64,000 nt of DNA from Volutella citrinella (Eukaryota > Ascomycota > Sordariomycetes > Hypocreales > Nectriaceae), in the NCBI GenBank assembly GCA_034401135.1, contig JAWZSP010000005.1, positions 1,674,001 through 1,738,000 on the forward strand, written 5' to 3'. The position numbers were made by a program, and so were the translations under genes. Below the pieces are notes generated by a model that did no database searches, was not told the DNA's origin, and saw nothing but the letters and a program-made list of their open reading frames with translations. Below are positions 58,609 to 64,000 of this stretch, piece after piece (position 1 is the first letter of the stretch; each line of letters opens with the position of its first letter).

Positions 58609-61316
58609 GTTGGAGATATTCCCAGGGGAGAAGTCGCGGCACGGCAATGGACGGGCGGCGGCTGGTGCTTAAATTCAACACCGGGCAAGCAGGCGGCAGG
58701 TCGCACGTGGAGCAGTCGAGGAATGTCTGGAGGAGAGGTGACGGCGACGTGACGGGCAGCAGGGCGCGGAAGGTTTTATGACGAGGTCGCCGCAATGAGG
58801 GGAGCTAATGGCAGCGAGCGATGGGGGGGGCACACTACTGCGCATGGGGACGTAGTATGATGCAGACCACCGTGCTGGATGCGGTAAGGGGACACCCAAA
58901 AAACCCCAGGGCCCTGGCCGGATGCCCACCCAAGCCGAAAAAGCCAGGTTCAGCGCCCCGCCGCCGCCGTGCAGCTTGTCTCATGGAACTCCACCCGCGC
59001 TCGCTCTTTGCGGCGCCCCAAGACACTTCTCGTGAGTCTCGCCTTGTTCACCTTGGTGTGTGGTACTGTGCGGCACCAGAGCTGGGACAGCTGGCAACAG
59101 AGCTAGATCAACGGATCCCGGTGTGCACGAACGCGACGTGCTAGGTATAGATCCAGCCGGCGCCAGACCCAAAGCAAAGCACATTCGTCCGTTATTGGAG
59201 GGGATAGCATTGAGGCCGCTGTGTGCCAACTTTCTTGTCGAGGAGCTACTGGACCTAGGGACTCGGGGAGCTGGCAGGGAGCTCGCTCTACCTTTCCGCA
59301 TCGGGACCAGGCCAGTGGGAGTTCTCCAGCACCAACAGAAAAAACTGATTCCATATGTTCTTATTCTTTTCTTTTTGTCACGCCCGCAGAATGGCCAGCT
59401 ACCTGTAATCCCACGGACAACCACCTCCTCACACGCACTCAGTGACGCTCGCATTGGTCCTCTTGTCCTCCCCATCCTGTCCATCCCACCAACTCCCGGC
59501 ACCTACGGCTTATTTCCAGCAGGATGCGAGCTACGGGCTAGGCTAATGTCTTGACAAGGGGGGGTCAATTGCAGCACCGTGTGTGCCGTAATGCACAGAA
59601 AGCAGCTCTCATGCCTCTCATCAGCTCTTTGTCAGGCGCGGCTCACTCGGATCAATGATTACTCACCGAATCGTCCCTCGGCGAGCCAGGCGAGGGGCAC
59701 ACCGCGGCCGCCATAGGGCAGCAGCACCGAGGCTACGCGCGCGCCCCCCAAGCCCCCCCAAACATTGGACAGTCGTGATCCACCCCAAGTCGCACTGGGG
59801 CCAAGCTTCGATTCGATTATCAAGCTTGATGAGCGAAAGTGAGGAGGCACCGCCGGGGCACAGAGGTCCGCCGCATTGCCCAGCCCGGTAAGCTCGCCGC
59901 GCGGACTTTTACCCGCAGGATGAGCTGGCTTTGTCTTGCGGCCCCTCTGCTTATATATCCGCCCAAACACGCTATGAAACCGCTGCACACCCCACGGATG
60001 CCCCAGCCCAACGGCATGAGGCAGATCAACAACGACTCGCCCTTGTCCTGTAACCGGTGCAGTCACACCCGTACGTTGCGCCGAGAACTTCAGGGCCCAA
60101 TTAATGCCTGGCTGCTGCTGAGGTAGGCAAATTTTGGTCGATAATCCCCTGCAAGGCTTGCCAGAGGACATCCATTAGCCTTGAGTCTCCAGCGTATAGT
60201 ATAAGGTTTCAGCTGTTGGTTGATAGGCCCGGACACCCACAAAGGTGAATACCCAGGCGCAGTAGTGTGGCCACCGCCTTCCTTATCTTCTTCAGTGGTG
60301 CTCGTATCAGCATCTCCGATTCCTGATGTGCCCTTCTCCGCCCTTTCTCCCTTGCTCCAGCGAGCCCGTGCTGTCTCTGCGCCAACCTTTTCCGTCCCCC
60401 GGTGTCGGCCATGACGAAGGCGATTGGGGCGGAAACACCACACGTCCATAGGCGAGGCTGGCATTGTTGGAACAGCACCAGGCGGATCATCCTCCGAGCT
60501 AGCTGCGGGAATTTTATGCCTTCGCCAGACGATGTAGGAGCAGTAATTGTTTGACATTGTGCATCCCCCACATCTTGAAAGCCCTCCGCCATCTCCGTCA
60601 GACGGCCTTATGCTCATGGAAATTCCAAGATCCCCGCAGCGGCCATGATTAGGGCGCCAGGACCTGCCGCCCTCTCAGCCTGTACACTCAGAGCACTGTG
60701 AGATGGTCGAATCCAGAAGTGGGTGGAAGGAGTTCCAATCCTGGACGACATCAGTCCATCTTGGATCATACAGCCTGAAAAGCTCATGACCACAAAGGAG
60801 TCATGGGGGAAGATGTAATTATGGGGTTCGGTAAAATAATCCAGCGAGTATGGCCTTGTCCAGCACTCCAGCCTCAGCCGTCTGCAGCACAGGCTGCCAA
60901 CTAGCTTATCTCCGCTCGGCAGTCGCCGCAACCATGTCCGGAGTTAGGCCCTGATGCACAGAAATTCAGTCTCCGGCGCACGTCCCAACATTTTGTCCAG
61001 GTGGGCCGGCAGGGAGCCAAAGGACGTGTGGCTTGTCTGTGGCGGTGGTTGTGGCTCAGTCATCATTTTCATTTTAGCTCGGTTGCCAGGGAAGGTGCCA
61101 GACTGGAACCTTCCCAACCCTAACCAGACACGTGATTGCAGGGCTCAAATTTTCGTGCTAGGGATAGCGCACACGATATCGCATCCACTCCATCGACATC
61201 ACGACTCCAACGACGCGCACCATCGACAAGGGAAGGTCTTTTTGTTAAGACATTCTCCAGACTCTCACTACTAACCACAGGTTATTTGAGAGGGCGGCAG
61301 CCACATCACATTCACA
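58609..61316. other. intergenic region, 2.7 kb; divergent upstream of G6PD and eL33
   Basis: Left end is the G6PD leader. Right end carries the eL33 promoter with an AACCCTAACC box at 61116-61125. Between them only short frames occur and none has a recognisable domain. Confidence 0.5.
61116..61125. promoter_or_regulatory. telomere-repeat-like AACCCTAACC box upstream of eL33
   Basis: Seen about 190 bases upstream of the eL33 start. AACCCTAA-type elements are the binding site of Tbf1-like factors in ribosomal-protein promoters of some yeasts, and Homol E boxes (ACCCTACCCTA) serve the same role in fission yeast. The match is to a short word, so it is suggestive rather than proven. Confidence 0.4.
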
Positions 61317-62034
61317 ATGCCTTCGGAAGCCGGTCACCGACGTGAGTATCCTAGCCCGCCCGTTCCCAAACCCCAAGAAGGCGATCGCCGCCCGAGGCTC
61401 GAGAATTGAAGACTGGTTGCGACACATGCTAACATACCTCTTTCTAGTATACGTCAAGTGAGTTCACCTCCTCCAGCCTGATGGCGCGCGATGCGAGCAG
61501 TTCTGGGTCTCGGCACCACCGTGAATCCAATTGCCGAACCGACCTCGAATTTTGCTGTGCCACGGCTACATTTCGAATTTCGACGCCATTGGAATTTTGA
61601 CTGACGATGATGGAACAGGGGACGTCACCTGAGCTACCAGCGCTCTCGTAACACCACCCGCCCCGGCACCAGCCTCATCAAGATCGAGGGTGTTGATGAC
61701 ACCAAGGCCGCCAAGTACGTTTTCTGATGTGTGGATGAGTCGCTGCAGCGGACCGAGGGCTAATGACTTCTGCAGCTTCTACCTTGGCAAGAAGGTCGCC
61801 TTCGTCTACCGAGGCCAGAAGGAGATCCGCGGCACCAAGATCCGTGTTATCTGGGGCAAGGTTACCCGACCGCACGGTAATTACGCCAAATCGATCCGAC
61901 TCGAGACCCGAATGGTGCGCTAACTCATTTCTACAGGTAACTCTGGCGTCGTCCGCGCCAAGTTCTCCTCTCCTCTCCCCTCTAAGTCTTTCGGTGCTTC
62001 CGTTCGCGTCATGCTGTACCCCTCGTCGATATAA
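61317..62034 (+). CDS. RPL33: 60S ribosomal protein eL33 (L33/L35Ae)
   Basis: Cytoplasmic large-subunit protein. Five exons, 61317-61341, 61448-61457 (10 nt), 61619-61714, 61776-61876 and 61937-62034, join in frame to 109 residues, the length of yeast Rpl33. The second exon supplies only TATACGTCAA. Reading [21 protein letters not shown], then [58 protein letters not shown] and ending [14 protein letters not shown], every segment is diagnostic for the family. Ribosomal protein genes with many introns clustered at the 5' end are typical in filamentous fungi. The first ATG, after a C/A-rich leader, is the start. Confidence 0.96.
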
Positions 62035-64000
62035 AAAAAGGGCTTCGGAAAGGAGTTGGTAGTGAGGGCGGTTCTCATTTGGCTGCATTGGTCGAGGCAA
62101 GGATAAAGCATAAAGCCTTGCGTTGAGGCATTCAATTTAAAAGACGTCAAATCCCAACCCGAGGGCTCTGAACACCTGGTAAATCGGTGATGGTGTTTCT
62201 ACCGTACAACGGTCGGCGAATTCGAACTCGATGAAGACTGTCCGCGTGGACCCAGTGTCTGGACTCTGGATGGATCGGGGGCATATTCGACGGCGATGGC
62301 TAGGGTACAAACGATTTACTCGATGAATACCAGGTCGGGGGCTTTTTACGGCATGTTTTGTCCGTGACATTGGACTTGTGATTATGATTGATACGGGAAG
62401 TTTTGAGCCTTGGCCTGGTGTCTTATGAATCTGAAATGATAAAACTTTCAACAATCAGTCGACCGGATTTCCACTCCGACTTTCCCCAGATGCACAAGCC
62501 CGTACACAATGATTTCTTGGCCACCGTGGATTCACGCATCTCATCAAATCCATCACCTCCATCCATCGTAATGAACTTGGTGCCTTTCGACGGCCTGGAT
62601 TCGCGCCAACATTGGCAGGTCGCAACTCATTCAAGCCAAGCATTGAGATGCAAAGCATCCACCGTCGCAACCAGTCCCCTTCAGAGCTCCTAATTGGGGG
62701 CACCCTGCTGTTTAACTAACTGAAATGCAACTCATAACCGGGAAATTGCATCAACCATACGAAGAATGTTCACCAGCAGCCATGCAAGAACACATCAATG
62801 CGAAGCGGTGAAGGCCCTTGAGCGAGCCAAGTTCAAACCTGGTCTAGATATATATGACCGAGCAGCAATATGACTATATATACTGTCGGTCTATCCATGT
62901 CAGTAAACTACCCTAAATGGGGGTAACCACTCTCATGCAGATGACCCGTCTTCCATTGCATAAATACCCCATTTGCCTTCATTCCTCACGGCAAGGACTC
63001 AAGTGCTAACGGAACCACCCCCTCTCTCATTGTGCTGCACATTCCCAAACGAGTGTCCAGTGTCAGGCAAGAGCATTGAGTCTGTAAGTAATGGAAGAAG
63101 ACCAATCCCGCATAGCAGTTTTGTAGCCACAATGAACATCAACCCGGACCAAATTCAGGGCTTGTAGACTTGGGCTGAGGGCTGAAGACTTACTACCAAT
63201 GCCTACGCCCTTTTCCTCCACTCAAAGAGTCTGTCGTTTATTGTTTGCCCATCAATGCCATCAAGCACCGGAACCGGCCTGCTTTTGGCCGAAAATACCC
63301 TTTGGACTACAGCTGCAGTCCCTAGGCCGGGAAGGGCAGCATACACCCATCGAGACATGCCAGCAGAAAGAGCGGCGCACTTCAGTTGATCCTTATATGT
63401 GCCATGATACAGAATCGCGATTTCGTTTCCAACGACTACATGGCAGAAACAAGCCCGTCAGCTCTCAGCTAGGGCCTTGCAAACATGACACTGCCACGGG
63501 TGGGTATTGGGGATGACTTCGTTATTGTCCCCTCCAAGGGAACATGACCTTGTCTGTGGTCAAAGGACGTTGCAGTGATGAATGCCATTTAAACAGTCCA
63601 GGGATTCTAGAAGACGAAACACCAATATACCTTACTTTAGGTCTCGTTTCTTTCCAACGCCGACATGGTATTGTCGGGAACTTCAACCAAATTCCATGCC
63701 CCAGTGTAAGTCGACACCTGGACAAAACCTAGGGCCACCATTCGCCCTGGGGACGTTCCCAAATCTTCATTTGCGCAGTATTCTCCAATATAGCACTCAT
63801 TCAGCAGCTCTTTTATCAACTATTAAATGATGCAAAGCCCATCTCGATGCCATCGCCAGAGCTAAGCAAGCGGATAGCAATGCGAAAGGCAATAGAACCA
63901 CAGGCCGATATTGCCCACGGGTTTTAGCAGACCCCAGATGCGACCTCCCCAACACCAATCCAGGCACCATGGACTGCTTGGCCTTTAGCCATGGGCTACG
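62035..64000. other. 3' flank of eL33 and unannotated sequence to window end
   Basis: Only short frames on either strand, with no recognised domain, signal peptide or splice-supported extension. If a gene lies beyond the window, its start or end may be near the right edge, but nothing here shows it. Confidence 0.5.

Noticed and set aside
1..64000. CRISPR arrays, insertion sequences, bacterial-type operons or ribosome binding sites
   Set aside because: Introns throughout and the gene set show a fungal nuclear genome; no regularly spaced repeats or terminal inverted repeats were seen.

Overview
The window is nuclear DNA of a filamentous ascomycete. The genes carry short introns (about 50-110 bp) with GTRNGT-type donors, CTAAC/CTAAT branch points and YAG acceptors. 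They have pyrimidine-rich leaders, are transcribed from both strands, and are separated by 0.3-3.6 kb of non-coding sequence. The protein set (Tex1, mitotic cyclin, uL2m, CK2 beta, Ric1, Nab2, Hem14, Med14, G6PD, eL33) together with GC-rich coding sequence fits Sordariomycetes, probably Hypocreales. The class is well supported by gene architecture; the order is inference. All gene models below were spliced by hand and checked for reading-frame continuity.

Layout. 1.5-4 kb: a phosphate:H+ symporter of the MFS (+). 4.4-6.7 kb: a long protein with an AT-hook-like basic N-terminal region fused to an omega-type glutathione transferase domain (-). 7.7-10.6 kb: a Zn2Cys6 transcription factor (-). 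13.3-14.7 kb: the THO subunit Tex1 (-). 16.0-17.6 kb: a B-type cyclin (-), divergent from mitochondrial ribosomal protein uL2m (19.1-20.4 kb, +). 23.9-25.4 kb: a PAP2 lipid phosphatase (+), convergent with CK2 beta (26.1-27.2 kb, -). 27.9-31.2 kb: Ric1 (-). 32.5-35.1 kb: two unrecognised small membrane proteins, divergent. 35.8-37.7 kb: an Aro8-type aminotransferase with a mitochondrial presequence (+), convergent with a CYP52-like P450 (37.9-39.6 kb, -). 42.1-44.0 kb: a secreted GH20 hexosaminidase (-). 47.3-48.8 kb: Nab2 (+). 49.5-51.5 kb: protoporphyrinogen oxidase (+). 51.9-55.4 kb: Mediator subunit 14 (-). 56.7-58.6 kb: glucose-6-phosphate dehydrogenase (-). 61.3-62.0 kb: eL33 (+).

These are mostly conserved housekeeping genes with no operon-like functional unit. 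Two themes recur: mRNA synthesis and export (Tex1, Nab2, Med14) and redox or hydroxylation chemistry (GST fusion, P450, Hem14, G6PD). I see no transposon, CRISPR array, convincing tRNA, or secondary-metabolite backbone gene. The least conventional items are the GST fusion, the two orphan membrane proteins, palindromic AGGTACGTACCT motifs in leaders, an in-frame 60-nt intron in the transcription factor, and a telomere-repeat-like box upstream of eL33. I found no clear evidence of a new multi-gene system.
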